The notes: generated by a model from the sequence alone, not told the origin. DNA of 64,000 bases from Desulfonatronum thioautotrophicum (GCF_000934745.1 NZ_JYNO01000015.1:1-64000), one strand, 5' to 3'. Shown: positions 25,319 to 34,230, numbered from the stretch's first letter. Translations and numbers: made by a program.

Positions 25319-27265
25319 CTATGGAGACTGGGCAGCTGAAGGACTTATTGGCATTGTAATCCGGAAGATCGTGCCTTGCCCCGGAGCCGAGTCCACAATG
25401 ATGCTGCCGCCGTGTCGGGAGATGATCTCGTTGGCGACGAACATCCCGATGCCCGTACCCAGGGCGCCCTTGGAGGAAAAAAACAGGGTGAACATATTGT
25501 CCTTGGTTTCCTGGTCCATGCCGATGCCGTTGTCCTGGATGGTGAACACGGCCTGACCATCGCTTTCAGCGACATGAAAGTCGATCCGATGCTCCTTCGC
25601 GCCGCGATTGAACAGGCAGGCGTCCACGGCGTTCTCCAGGATATTGACCATGGCTGAGGAAAACGCGATGTCGTCGATCAGGATTTGGCCGTCCGCCTGC
25701 GAAAAGTCCGTATGGAAGACAATTCCCGCCTTGTCCGCCTTGGTTGCGACGGTTTCGGCCAGGTATTCGGCCACACTGTGAAGAAGGTGCGGGGCAAGAT
25801 TCGGCTCCCGGGACTTGGAATAATACAGGATGTCCATGATGGTTCGGCGCATATGGTCCAAACGGTGTCGAACGGTCTTCCAGCCCGCACCGATCCGTTG
25901 CAAGTCGCCTTTTTCCAGGCCCTTGTCCACGCGGTAGGCCCCGCCGTCGATGGCCATGAGCAATCCCTTGACTCCGTGGGACATGGACCCGAGCATGATG
26001 CCCAGAGAGGCCAGATGATCCTGGAGTTGGCGGATCTGGGTGATGTCCGTGGAAACTTCCAGAACATGGCTTACCGTGCCGTCGGCCTCGGTCAGGGGCG
26101 CTGTCCAGACCAGGATGTTGCGCTGTTCGCCGGCCAGGGTGGTGACCATGGTTTCGTATTGGTGTGGAGCATTGTCCACGAAGCTGGCCTGGACCGGACA
26201 ATCGTCGCAGGGAACGTCTCGGTGCTTGTAAAGTTGGTGGCAGGGACGTCCTTCCGGATTGCCGAAGTCCCGGCGGAAAGTGGCATTGGCCTCCACGACG
26301 CACAGATCACGGTCCTGTACGCTGATGGCGCAGGGTACAGTATTGAAGAAGCGCTCAAATTTGCGCTGGGTGCGGGACAATTCTTCCTGGAGGCGGCGCA
26401 TCTCCGAGACGTCCACGGCGATTTCCAGGAGCAGTTCCAATTCTCCTGCCGCTCCGATGACCGGTGAGACGTGGGCGATCACTGGCAGCCTGGTCTGGTC
26501 CGCGGCAATCATGGTTTCGTGGCGGTGGATGCTGGCTTGCGATTCGGCGGCTTCGCGTACCGGACTTTTCCAGCCGGGCTCGCCGCATCGTTCGTACGCT
26601 CCACAACTGGATTGTCCGGCTCGATCTCCAAAACGTCTGTGATACGCCTGGTTGGCCGTGACCACGTTGCTTGCCGCGTCATGGATGGCCACATAGAAGG
26701 GCATCTCGGGGAAATAGTCTCCAGCTGCGGGGTCACTGGCCAGGATGGTCAGGGCTTGCCCCATGCCTTCCATGATCTGCGTTGCGGCCAGCTTCCGCTC
26801 CATTTCCACCAGGGCAGCGGATTTTTCACGAACCAGGGCTTCCAGGTTTTCCGTGTGCTCTCGGACCTGGCGACGCAGCCGGATACGTTCGGAAACCTTT
26901 TTCAGGGCGATTTCCAGCAGTTCTTCGTCGATGGGCTTGGTGATGAAGTCCGCGGCGTCGTGCTTGAGGCTCTGGATGGCTAATTGCATGTCTCCGTGGC
27001 CGGAGATCATGATCACCTCGGCCTCCGGGCCGAGGGACTTGATTTCCTTGAGCACGGCGATACCGTCTTTGCCCGGCATTTTGATGTCCGTGAGCACAAT
27101 GGACGGGCGGCTGCTTTGGAAAATCTCGACAGCCTTGAAACCGTCGGCGGCGAGAATGGTCGCGAATCCGAATTCCTGGAGCAGGATTTCCAGCATTTCA
27201 CGAATGTCCTGCTCGTCGTCCACGATCAGGACGGACAACTTGTCGTGTAGCGAGGAGGTGCTCAT
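25319..27265 (-). CDS. receiver-PAS-histidine kinase hybrid
   Basis: 648 residues, soluble. An N-terminal receiver domain (acidic pair DD at 16-17, phospho-acceptor Asp60 in SIVLTDIKMPG, Lys in FITKPID) is followed by a coiled-coil linker. Two PAS domains follow, the second with the Cys motif CHQLYKHRDVPCDDCPVQ. The kinase core has HGVKGLLMAIDGGAY, the likely H-box, and an HATPase with NILENAVDAC, DNGIGM and GTGIGM. The receiver in front of the kinase suggests it receives phosphate from another kinase and then adjusts its own output, as in multi-step relays. It lies in one operon with a second kinase and a lone receiver. Confidence 0.9.
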   Translation of the reverse strand: MSTSSLHDKLSVLIVDDEQDIREMLEILLQEFGFATILAADGFKAVEIFQSSRPSIVLTDIKMPGKDGIAVLKEIKSLGPEAEVIMISGHGDMQLAIQSLKHDAADFITKPIDEELLEIALKKVSERIRLRRQVREHTENLEALVREKSAALVEMERKLAATQIMEGMGQALTILASDPAAGDYFPEMPFYVAIHDAASNVVTANQAYHRRFGDRAGQSSCGAYERCGEPGWKSPVREAAESQASIHRHETMIAADQTRLPVIAHVSPVIGAAGELELLLEIAVDVSEMRRLQEELSRTQRKFERFFNTVPCAISVQDRDLCVVEANATFRRDFGNPEGRPCHQLYKHRDVPCDDCPVQASFVDNAPHQYETMVTTLAGEQRNILVWTAPLTEADGTVSHVLEVSTDITQIRQLQDHLASLGIMLGSMSHGVKGLLMAIDGGAYRVDKGLEKGDLQRIGAGWKTVRHRLDHMRRTIMDILYYSKSREPNLAPHLLHSVAEYLAETVATKADKAGIVFHTDFSQADGQILIDDIAFSSAMVNILENAVDACLFNRGAKEHRIDFHVAESDGQAVFTIQDNGIGMDQETKDNMFTLFFSSKGALGTGIGMFVANEIISRHGGSIIVDSAPGQGTIFRITMPISPSAAQSP

Positions 27266-27290
27266 GATCTTTCCACAGAGAGAAAAATGT

Positions 27291-27327
27291 CCGCGGCCGA
27301 TTACTCAAGGAGAACAATCGGCCGCGG
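27291..27327 (-). terminator. intercistronic hairpin, possible partial terminator
   Basis: An 11-bp perfect stem (CCGCGGCCGAT with ATCGGCCGCGG) and 15-base loop lies between the receiver gene and the hybrid kinase. On the minus strand ACATTTTTC follows the stem, so it may end or reduce transcription, or stabilise the upstream message. Confidence 0.5.
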
Positions 27328-27338
27328 CGATGCAGTGG

Positions 27339-27692
27339 CTAACGGACCATGTCCGCGACAAGTTGCAGAAGTTTCGTGTTGTCGATGGGCTTGGAGATGG
27401 TCGGAACGTCCCTGGTCAGCACCGGCGGACGTGGACCAACACCACTGACCACGATCACCGGGATGTCTCGGATGGCCTGGTCTTTGCGCAGTCCGGCGTA
27501 GAAATTGGTTCCGCCCTTTTCCGGCATATCCATGTCCAGGGTGATCAGGTCCGGTTTTTCGGCGCGAACCTTGTCCAGGCCTTCAACGCCGTTCGCGGCG
27601 GTGGCGGTCTGGTAACCGTTGTCCTGGAAAAGCTCACTCAAGTAATCCAGAATATCCGGGTCGTCGTCGACAATCAGAATTTTCTTGGCCAC
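27339..27692 (-). CDS. single-domain response regulator (CheY-like)
   Basis: 117 residues, a complete receiver domain with no output domain: acidic cluster VDDDPD at 8-13, phospho-acceptor Asp53 in LITLDMDMPEKGG, Ser/Thr in VIVVSG and the conserved Lys in TISKPID. It probably shuttles phosphate between the two kinases encoded downstream, or acts by binding a target protein. It lies between the DUF1641 gene and the hybrid kinase. Confidence 0.93.
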   Translation of the reverse strand: MAKKILIVDDDPDILDYLSELFQDNGYQTATAANGVEGLDKVRAEKPDLITLDMDMPEKGGTNFYAGLRKDQAIRDIPVIVVSGVGPRPPVLTRDVPTISKPIDNTKLLQLVADMVR

Positions 27693-27774
27693 GGGATCCT
27701 CCTTCGTGACATGTAGGTAGAAGAGCCAGAGCGATCACGGATCTGGCAATCCAGTTGCCGTGACCGCAAACCGT

Positions 27775-28428
27775 CTATTTCAGCTTGCCAAGCGTCTTGG
27801 TCATCTCAACCATCACGCCCAGTCCCTGTTTGGCTTCCGGGCTGGACATGGCCTTCATCATCCCGAAAATGCCGGTTGGCTGGACATCGGTCAAATCCAA
27901 CTCCGTGAACGCATCGGATGCTTTTTCGATCATGTGCCGGACTTTCGGGTCGGAAAGCTTGCTGAGCATGCCGATCAGGAACACGAAGGCGTCGCCCATT
28001 TCCTCGATCTGTTCAGAGCCGTACTCTTGGGCTACCTTGGCGCGCAAGCCAAGCATGGCCTGGTAGGTCCGGAAAACCCCTTGCTGTTCCAGGTCGTCCA
28101 GGTAGGCAATGGCCTTGGGGACCGTGGATTTGAGCAAGGGCTCGGAGGTGTGCCAGAGGTCGATGATGTTTTCCATCTGTTTGACGGTGTAGGTGATGTT
28201 CTTCACGTTGCGCATGGTGGTCTTGAGCAAGTCGAACATGTCTTCCAATTGAAATCCGGTCTCCACGTCGCCCAGCTCATGGAGCATCAGCTTGAAGGCA
28301 TCGTTCATGACCGGCTGGAGTTCTCGCCGAAGATTTTGCGCGGCCACGGCGCGTTCGTGCACCAGCGCGACCTTGGCCTCGATCTCATCGAGGCGTTTGA
28401 GGATGAGGTCTTCTTTGGACATCTGCAT
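27775..28428 (-). CDS. DUF1641 family protein
   Basis: 217 residues, soluble and helical. The DUF1641-like core is MENIIDLWHTSEPLLKSTVPKAIAYLDDLEQQGVF, and the C-terminus has LTDVQPTGIFGMMKAMSSPEAKQGLGVMVEMTKTLG, the usual DUF1641 motif. Such proteins are often encoded next to sulfide:quinone oxidoreductases and formate dehydrogenases, probably as accessory or membrane-docking factors, but their role is not established. It lies 12 bases after the SQR-like gene and is surely co-transcribed. Confidence 0.85.
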   Translation of the reverse strand: MQMSKEDLILKRLDEIEAKVALVHERAVAAQNLRRELQPVMNDAFKLMLHELGDVETGFQLEDMFDLLKTTMRNVKNITYTVKQMENIIDLWHTSEPLLKSTVPKAIAYLDDLEQQGVFRTYQAMLGLRAKVAQEYGSEQIEEMGDAFVFLIGMLSKLSDPKVRHMIEKASDAFTELDLTDVQPTGIFGMMKAMSSPEAKQGLGVMVEMTKTLGKLK

Positions 28429-28440
28429 GAACCTCCCGGA

Positions 28441-29679
28441 TTAGGCTTTGGCCAAATGACGCATTTTTCCGGCCATGAACATCTGCGGTTCCAGAGGCAG
28501 TTCGCTGCCCTTGAGCATCATGTCGAAATAGACCCACTTGAACATCATCTTGCCCCAGTAGTTCATGTGGGACTCGCCGAGCAGGGAAAACGGGCCGATG
28601 CCGGGAAAGGGGTACTTTCCGGGCAGCGGTTCCACCTCATAGTTGAAGTCGATCAGGTAGGCCTGCTCATAGCCGGAAACGATGAAGCAGGTGGAGTGAC
28701 CGTCGTAATCCGGCCGGGGCTCTTCGCCTTCAATTTCGCGGATCAGGTTGTCCACCACGATGTCGGATTCATAGTGGGCCACGCTGCCGGCCTTGGAGGT
28801 GGGTACGTTAGTGGCGTCGCCGATGACGTACATGTTCTCAAAGTTCTTGGCCTTCAGGGTGTGCTTGTCCGTATCCACATAACCCATGGCATCGCCCAGG
28901 CCGGAATCGATGATCACTTCCTGGCCGAAGTTCGGGGGAATGGACACCAGCAAATCATAAGGCACTTCTTCTCCGGAGACGGACTCCAGAGTTTTCTTGC
29001 CCACGTTAACATTGTCGATGACGAAGTTCGGGGTGACCTTGATGTTCTTGTCCTCGCAGACCTTGCCCAGGACTTTCGCGGCCACGGGCTTGGTGAAGGC
29101 GCCGGTGAGCGGGGTGACCAGTTCGATTTCAATGTTCTGGCGTACGCCGTTGATGGTGAAAAACCAGTCAGCGAGATACACAAATTCCAAAGGAGCCACC
29201 GGACACTTGATGGGCATTTCGGCGATGTGATGGACGATGCGTCCTTCCTTCATATTCTTCCATTTCTTGAACAATTCCACTGCGCCGTTCGGGGTGTAAA
29301 AGTTCTGGATGTTGCCCCCCCAATCGTCCATCATGCCCTCGACTTCCTCTGGGGCGATGCGGCATCCCGTGGCCACCACCACCCAATCGTAGGTGTAGGA
29401 GCCGTTCTTGCATTTCACGGTCTTCTTGGCTGGATCGATGGATTCAATAGAGTCCATGACCAGCTTGACGCCCTTTGGGATGAAGTCCGCCTTGGGCTTG
29501 ATGCAGTCTTCCAGAGTGTAGACGCCAAAAGGCACGAAGAGCCATCCGGCCTGATAGTGGTGCTCCCAGTCACGGTCGATGACCGTGATTTCCCACTCCT
29601 TTTCCGGAAGTTTTTCGCGCATTTTCGTGGCAACCATGGTTCCACCGGAGCCGGAACCAAGAATGAGCAATTTTTTCAT
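28441..29679 (-). CDS. sulfide:quinone oxidoreductase-like flavoprotein
   Basis: 412 residues. The FAD-binding motif GSGSGGTMVATKM is at the N-terminus, a second nucleotide-binding segment follows, and YVIGDATNVPTSKAGSVAHYESD near residue 300 is the FAD-contacting motif of SQR and FCSD flavoproteins. Cysteines in VVVATGCRIAPEE and PIKCPVAPLEF match the sites of the redox-active Cys of SQRs. The C-terminus (NYWGKMMFKWVYFDMMLKG) is amphipathic and could bind the membrane. The expected reaction is sulfide oxidation with electrons to quinone; in a sulfate reducer it could also serve sulfide or polysulfide homeostasis. First gene of a five-gene operon with DUF1641 and three two-component proteins. 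Confidence 0.85.
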   Translation of the reverse strand: MKKLLILGSGSGGTMVATKMREKLPEKEWEITVIDRDWEHHYQAGWLFVPFGVYTLEDCIKPKADFIPKGVKLVMDSIESIDPAKKTVKCKNGSYTYDWVVVATGCRIAPEEVEGMMDDWGGNIQNFYTPNGAVELFKKWKNMKEGRIVHHIAEMPIKCPVAPLEFVYLADWFFTINGVRQNIEIELVTPLTGAFTKPVAAKVLGKVCEDKNIKVTPNFVIDNVNVGKKTLESVSGEEVPYDLLVSIPPNFGQEVIIDSGLGDAMGYVDTDKHTLKAKNFENMYVIGDATNVPTSKAGSVAHYESDIVVDNLIREIEGEEPRPDYDGHSTCFIVSGYEQAYLIDFNYEVEPLPGKYPFPGIGPFSLLGESHMNYWGKMMFKWVYFDMMLKGSELPLEPQMFMAGKMRHLAKA

Positions 29680-29793
29680 GACGAGCGTCTCCTGTTGAAA
29701 GGTTTAAGATTTGATGTGTGGATTGCAAAATGGTCCGCGGACCATCTCGAGACAGTGCGCAATGGTTCCGCCTCGGTGTGTTGAGACCGTGAC

Positions 29794-30276
29794 TCAGGCA
29801 GCTTGGGCAGTTTCATGCCGGCAGGGATCCATTGTGGTTTTGCAAAGCGAAGGTGGGGCGTCGAAAATCGAGCCCTGACGCATCATTCTGCCCAGGGTGA
29901 TGGAATCAAGCTTGCCCTGAAGCGTATTGGCAAGGTCGTCCCAAATGGCGGGGCAGCCGCAAAAATCAGAAGGCTCGCAGGTCGTTGGGTCAGGGCAGCA
30001 GGACAACCGCGACCCACCATCAAAGGCCTGAACGATTTCTCCCAGGGTGATGTCCTCAGGGGAACGACCAAGAAAGTACCCTCCGCCCGGACCGCGCAAG
30101 CCCTTGATCAGACCAGCTTGGCGAAGTGGTTTGATTATTTTTTCCAGATATTTGATGGAAATCCCGATGCTGCTGGAGAGTTGGGCTGAGTGGATAGGTC
30201 CCCTTGGGGATAAGTGAGCCTGAGCCAATTTTATCAGTAAACGAGTGCCGTGGCGTGTTCGTTGGGAGAGTTGCAT
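29794..30276 (-). CDS. Rrf2-family transcription regulator
   Basis: About 160 residues. The N-terminal winged helix begins MQLSQRTRHGTRLLIKLAQ. The recognition part is ISIKYLEKIIKPLRQAGLIKGLRGPGGGYFLGR. The cysteine cluster (LSCCPDPTTCEPSDFCGCPAIW) is the Fe-S or redox sensing site of this family, here with five Cys where three are usual. It lies 114 bases upstream of the SQR-like gene in the same direction and may control it, its own gene, or both. I chose the ATG at 30276 because the protein then starts in the usual Rrf2 way; an ATG at 30288 is in frame. Confidence 0.88.
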   Translation of the reverse strand: MQLSQRTRHGTRLLIKLAQAHLSPRGPIHSAQLSSSIGISIKYLEKIIKPLRQAGLIKGLRGPGGGYFLGRSPEDITLGEIVQAFDGGSRLSCCPDPTTCEPSDFCGCPAIWDDLANTLQGKLDSITLGRMMRQGSIFDAPPSLCKTTMDPCRHETAQAA

Positions 30277-30288
30277 GTCGTGTCTCAT

Positions 30289-31007
30289 CAAGTAGTCGAG
30301 TGAATGAAGTTCTAATGTTGATTTTTTTAATATATATAATGCTAGTCAAGATTTCTTTTGGTTTTTTACCTGTGCGCGTGGCCAGATGATGTCATGACAC
30401 ACGCCAAAGATTTATCGGATCACCGTTTTCGATTACGTTGAAGTGATCGAAGTGTCGTGATTTTGATTTAGTCTGAAAAAGCGATATAACTCAGGATGAT
30501 GTACCAAAATCTGTAGTAAGAAATCGTGTTGAGCGAGTCATTTGGTTTCATCATTGATTTGCGAAAATATTCACATGATTTTGCTGGTGATGAAGGGATA
30601 GTTTTTCAGATAAAAGGCTCGTATGGAAAATCCGGTTTGCGAGTTCAAGGATAGATATATTGAGATCGCTGATTCAAAATGATTTTAATTTTATATAGAT
30701 TAGTCGGAATTCGGTGTGCCTATATCCCGCCAGCATGAGTCTGTCAAGGTGCCGAAAATATCCCCAGAAAGACGGATTGATATCAAGTGTAAAGAGTGGA
30801 CGCTTTCGCGTATGAAAAATGAGTTTGCCGTTGGCGGGTCAAATTTCGGCAGTGTTCCGGGTCAGCGATGAGCGTTCGTGGATGGGGTGGTCTATAATTT
30901 GGAGAGGATGAGGAGGTCTGAAGGTCCTTGTGAGCAATGATGGAATGCAGCGAAAAAGTGGTGACTTGGAATGGTGAACCTGTTCGGTTCTTTTGTCTTG
31001 ACGGAAG
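30289..31007. other. AT-rich intergenic region between two Rrf2 genes
   Basis: About 720 bases without a credible gene. From 30300 to about 30760 it is clearly richer in A and T than the flanks, with stop codons in all frames. This suggests a large regulatory region or a decayed insert. The open frame at 30937-31302 on the plus strand is antisense to the Rrf2 gene. No repeat, tRNA or terminator was recognised. Confidence 0.45.
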
Positions 31008-31484
31008 TCAGCCAGTCAATGGCTCCTCAGCGCAGCCGGGGCTTCGAGGTGTCGCGGGGACGGATGTTTCACCGATCTTATCCGGATTGAACATCAGATC
31101 CGCCAGGGTGATGGCGTCCAGTTCGCGCTCCATGGTTTGTGAGATTCTTTCCCAGGCTATCCTGGTGCGGCAATCGCCGCTGCGTTCGCAGATATTGGGG
31201 TTCGAGCTGCACTGGCTTATTTTGATATCGCCCTCCATGGTTCGAACGATGTCGCCAAGGGTGATGCAGGCGGGGTCTTTAAGAAAGATGTGGCCGCCGT
31301 AAGCTCCACGAACGCTTTTTATGTAACCGGCTTTTTTCAGGGGGCGAAGGATTTGTTCGATGAACGGCACGGAAATGTCTGTTTTTTCTGAGATTGCGGA
31401 GGCACAGAGCGGCCTGTCTTCAGTGTGCTCGGCCAAATCGAGCAGGATGCGGGTTGCATAACGTGATCTGGCAGACAGTTTCAT
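31008..31484 (-). CDS. Rrf2-family transcription regulator
   Basis: 158 residues. It opens MKLSARSRYATRILLDLAEHTEDRPLCASAISEKTDISVPFIEQILRPLKKAGYIKSVRGAYGGH, a textbook Rrf2 winged helix with the wing GAYGGH. The Fe-S site is C-x7-C-x5-C (ISQCSSNPNICERSGDC). A Pro-rich tail follows. It is divergent from the Tmc-like operon at 31784 with about 300 bases between, and could regulate that operon. It is a distant paralogue of the regulator at 29794-30276. Confidence 0.9.
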   Translation of the reverse strand: MKLSARSRYATRILLDLAEHTEDRPLCASAISEKTDISVPFIEQILRPLKKAGYIKSVRGAYGGHIFLKDPACITLGDIVRTMEGDIKISQCSSNPNICERSGDCRTRIAWERISQTMERELDAITLADLMFNPDKIGETSVPATPRSPGCAEEPLTG

Positions 31485-31783
31485 GGTATCTCTCCCCTAT
31501 GTTGCGGTCTGTAACGTGAAATGGAACCCGACCTTTATCTTGTGAGTATCCACTTTCATGAGCTTTTTGTTTAGATTCCGATTCCCCACAAGTCAAGAAT
31601 TTTTCCTATCCCATGGAGGACACAAGCTCTTTGCTGGACAGCTTGCAGGGTCTTCGCTAAATTTACGTCAAACAGAACGGCTGACCCCGATCGGAATATT
31701 TTTTTGAAGGGGCACGGGGCAAAGGCTCTGGATGGAATCCACAACGGTGAGGTCTGCTCGTAAACGCGCTGGGGTCATCAACC

Positions 31784-32233
31784 ATGCTTCGATTTTCTTT
31801 TGAAAAGATTTTTTTTTCCCATTTTCTTGAACACAAACGCGTGGTGTGCGCAATCCTGACCCTTGTCTTTTTTTTCATCGTGAGCTTGATCGTCCTCAAC
31901 GGAAGGCCTGTAGCCCTGGCCGAACCGCTGCTTATGGCTGATCCGGCGTTTACACCGCGTGAACGTCCGGGCGTGCTTTTTGACCATGACGGGCACATGG
32001 AACTGGCGGACTGCCTCGACTGCCATCATGCATTTGAAAATGGACGAAATATCTGGGAGTACGGCATGGAAACCCAGTGTTCCGCCTGTCACACGGCCAC
32101 GGACCGGGGCAGGCTTGGGTTGCGCAGAGCCGTGCACGGGCAATGCATCGGTTGCCATGCGCAGCAGCCCGCCACAGGCAGGGCTCCGGTGATGTGCGGC
32201 GCCTGTCATGTTCGCGGTGGAGGGCAGCCGTGA
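31784..32233 (+). CDS. tmcA: tetrahaem cytochrome c3-type subunit (TmcA-like)
   Basis: 149 residues. A TM or uncleaved signal segment (VVCAILTLVFFFIVSLIVLN) is followed by four CxxCH motifs (CLDCH, CSACH, CIGCH, CGACH) and extra His (FDHDGH, CHHAF, AVHGQC) for bis-His coordination, as in cytochrome c3. In Desulfovibrio the Tmc complex takes electrons from type I cytochrome c3 and passes them across the membrane to a cytoplasmic CCG protein. The next genes code for the cytochrome b and CCG subunits, which supports TmcA. No clear ribosome binding site precedes the ATG at 31784. The roughly 300 bases upstream hold no other gene and no sigma54 site that I could see. The first of two such clusters in the window. 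Confidence 0.85.
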   Translation: MLRFSFEKIFFSHFLEHKRVVCAILTLVFFFIVSLIVLNGRPVALAEPLLMADPAFTPRERPGVLFDHDGHMELADCLDCHHAFENGRNIWEYGMETQCSACHTATDRGRLGLRRAVHGQCIGCHAQQPATGRAPVMCGACHVRGGGQP

Positions 32234-32886
32234 TTCATATGGTCTACAATTTTGCCGTAGGGCCAATGGTCTGGCTGGCCTTTACGATTTTTATCGGGGG
32301 CCTAGCCTATCGCCTGATTCGCTATCGCCGCAAGGCCGTGGCCGCGAAAAAGGGGTTGCCCGGTGATTTTCGGACAAGCTGGGCCGTGCGATCAATGCTG
32401 CATTACCTTCTTCCGCTGAACCGGACGGCCAAGAGCAGCCCCTGGTCCACGGTCGCCGGATTTGCGTTGCATATCCCTCTGCTCGTGGTGGTCTTTTTCC
32501 TCTCGGCCCACGTGATCATGCTGGAACAAAGCTGGGGCGTCTCCTGGCCGACCATCCCGGATGCCTGGGCCGATGTATTGACCATGATTGCCCTGGCCGC
32601 TCTGGGCTTTCTGGCTGTGAAAAGATTGGTGCACCCTGCCTTGCGGGGACTGACGGAACCCAAGGATTTGCTGGTTCTGCTCCTGGTCGCCCTGCCCCTG
32701 CTCACCGGACTGGCCGCGCACCGGCAGTGGGGCGATTATCCGCTGATGCTGACCCTGCATGTGTTGAGCGCGAATATTCTCTTGATGCTCATCCCCTTTA
32801 CCAAGCTGTCACACATGGCGCTCTTCTTCGTCTCCCGCGCGGCGACGGGCAGCGACTTCGGCAAGCGGCAGGTGGGGGCATGGTGA
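32230..32886 (+). CDS. tmcC: Tmc-like cytochrome b membrane subunit
   Basis: About 218 residues, five or six TM helices, NarI-like. Candidate haem b His lie in SMLHYLLPLN, GFALHIPLLVVVFFLSAHVIMLEQSWG and MLTLHVLSANILLM. It matches the TmcC paralogue at 52465-53124 along its whole length (PxVW start, SAHxIMxExSWGVSW, C-terminal TK/RLSHM). It would pass electrons between the periplasmic cytochrome and the cytoplasmic CCG subunit, perhaps through menaquinone. I chose GTG at 32230, overlapping the tmcA stop, because GGAGG lies six bases upstream. Confidence 0.88.
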   Translation: MIHMVYNFAVGPMVWLAFTIFIGGLAYRLIRYRRKAVAAKKGLPGDFRTSWAVRSMLHYLLPLNRTAKSSPWSTVAGFALHIPLLVVVFFLSAHVIMLEQSWGVSWPTIPDAWADVLTMIALAALGFLAVKRLVHPALRGLTEPKDLLVLLLVALPLLTGLAAHRQWGDYPLMLTLHVLSANILLMLIPFTKLSHMALFFVSRAATGSDFGKRQVGAW

Positions 32887-32902
32887 CGAAAAGGAGCGAT
32901 TC

Positions 32903-34144
32903 TTGACCATAGATACCCAGACCCTCTCCCGAACTCTGGCCGACAAGGCCGGGGCTCGACTGGAGATGTGGTTGTCCATTTGTTCCCGGTGCGGGATGTG
33001 CGCAGAAGGATGTCACTACTACGCTTCCAATCCCAGACCGGAGCATGTTCCGGCCTTTCGGATCAAGCCGCTGGTGGATCTCTACAAAAAGCGCGGCCAA
33101 GTGGACGCCGCGGTCCTCGAAACCCTGCGCGACGTCTGCTACGGCACCTGTACCATGTGCCAGCGCTGCACCATGTACTGCCCCCACGGTATTGGTATCG
33201 CCGCCCTGGTTCATGCGGCCCGGGGCGTGGCCGTGGCCATGGGGATGACTCCGCCCGGACTGGCCAAGGGGCTGGAGAACGCCCTGGAGTTCGGCAACAA
33301 CCTCGGGGTGACCGAGGAGGATTTTTTGGAAACCGTGGAGTGGCAGCTGGAGGAACTGCAGGAGGAAATGCCCACAGCCCGCGCACCCATGGACAAAGAG
33401 GGCGCAGAGTACCTGCTGACGTTTCACCCACGGGACATCAAGTTCTATCCGCAAAATCTTTTCAACTATCTCAAGCTCTACAATGCCGCCGGCATCGACT
33501 TCACCATGTCTTCCAAAGCCTGGGATTCAACCAATCTGGGGCTTTTTGCCGGAGACGTGGCCAAGGCCTCCAGGCTGGCGGCCAATGTCGCGGACACAGC
33601 CGAGCGACTCAAGGTCAAGGCGGTGATCACCGCGGAGTGAGGCCACTCCATGAAGGCCCTCGGGTTCGAGGCGCCATACTGGTTGGGCAGGAAATTCTCC
33701 TTTGAGGCCATGCCGCCGATCAAGGTCTGGGCGGATTGCCTGCATGCCGGGACTCTGAAACTCAAGACTGGGTTTCATGCAGCCCCGGTCACGTTTCAGG
33801 ATTCCTGCAACTTTGTGCGCAATGCGGGCATGTATCGGCAATCCAGAGATTTGATGTCCGTGGTGGCCACGGACTTTCGTGAAATGCATCCACATGGCAA
33901 CACGACGTACTGCTGCGGCAACGGCGGGGGTCAGGGGCTGATGCCGGAATACAAGCAGGCCAAGATCGCCGCGCTGAAGGCCAAGGCCGACTGCATCCGG
34001 GCCACGGGCGCCAAGACGGTTGTCGTGGCGTGCCACAACTGCGAGGACGGAATTCACGAAACCTGCAAAAACTATGAGCTGGACGCCAAGGTCGAGCTGT
34101 TCAGCGCCTACCTGGCGGAAGCGGTGGACCTGGAGGGGAACTGA
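32903..34144 (+). CDS. tmcB: TmcB-like CCG-domain Fe-S oxidoreductase, probable selenoprotein (TGA = Sec246)
   Basis: 413 residues if the in-frame TGA at 33638-33640 is read through. The first half has two 4Fe-4S motifs (CSRCGMCAEGC, CTMCQRCTMYC). The second half has a CCG-type cysteine-rich domain (DSCNFVR, YCCGNGGG, ACHNC). The paralogue at 51127 reads KRIVMGECGHAFRS where this gene reads KAVITAE-TGA-GHSMKA, so the stop codon falls exactly on a conserved Cys. Reading stays in frame on both sides, and a SECIS-like hairpin starts 15 bases after the TGA. Selenocysteine at a site likely to touch the catalytic Fe-S cluster is the best explanation. The start is a TTG with AAGGAG 8 bases ahead. 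A nonsense mutation is the alternative. Electrons would go to or come from a cytoplasmic partner. Confidence 0.85.
33655..33675 (+). promoter_or_regulatory. candidate bacterial SECIS element
   Basis: A hairpin GGC-CCUCG-GGUU-CGAGG-C-GCC follows the TGA codon; its apical loop GGUU lies 23-26 bases after the TGA. Bacterial SECIS hairpins sit directly 3' of the UGA and present a G-U in the apical loop for SelB. Both hold here. Confidence 0.7.
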
Positions 34145-34191
34145 AAGCGGGATTGTTCCTACGAAAAAAACATGCGCAGCCAACAGCCAGC

Positions 34192-34230
34192 AACGGCCCA
34201 GTGAGATTATCTCGCCGGGCCGTTTTTTTA
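34192..34230 (+). terminator. Rho-independent terminator after the Tmc-like operon
   Basis: ACGGCCC pairs with GGGCCGT around an inner paired region (GTGAGATTATCTCGC) and is followed by seven T. It lies 50 bases after the stop of the CCG gene. Confidence 0.85.

Noticed and set aside
31655-31672. TGGACAGCTTGCAG as a sigma54 promoter of the first Tmc-like operon
   Set aside because: GG and GC are too close together (three bases short of the consensus spacing).
33638-33640. Stop codon splitting the CCG gene into two genes or a pseudogene
   Set aside because: The frame is kept on both sides, the paralogue aligns through the site with a Cys at the TGA, no ribosome binding site precedes the next ATG, and a SECIS-like hairpin follows.
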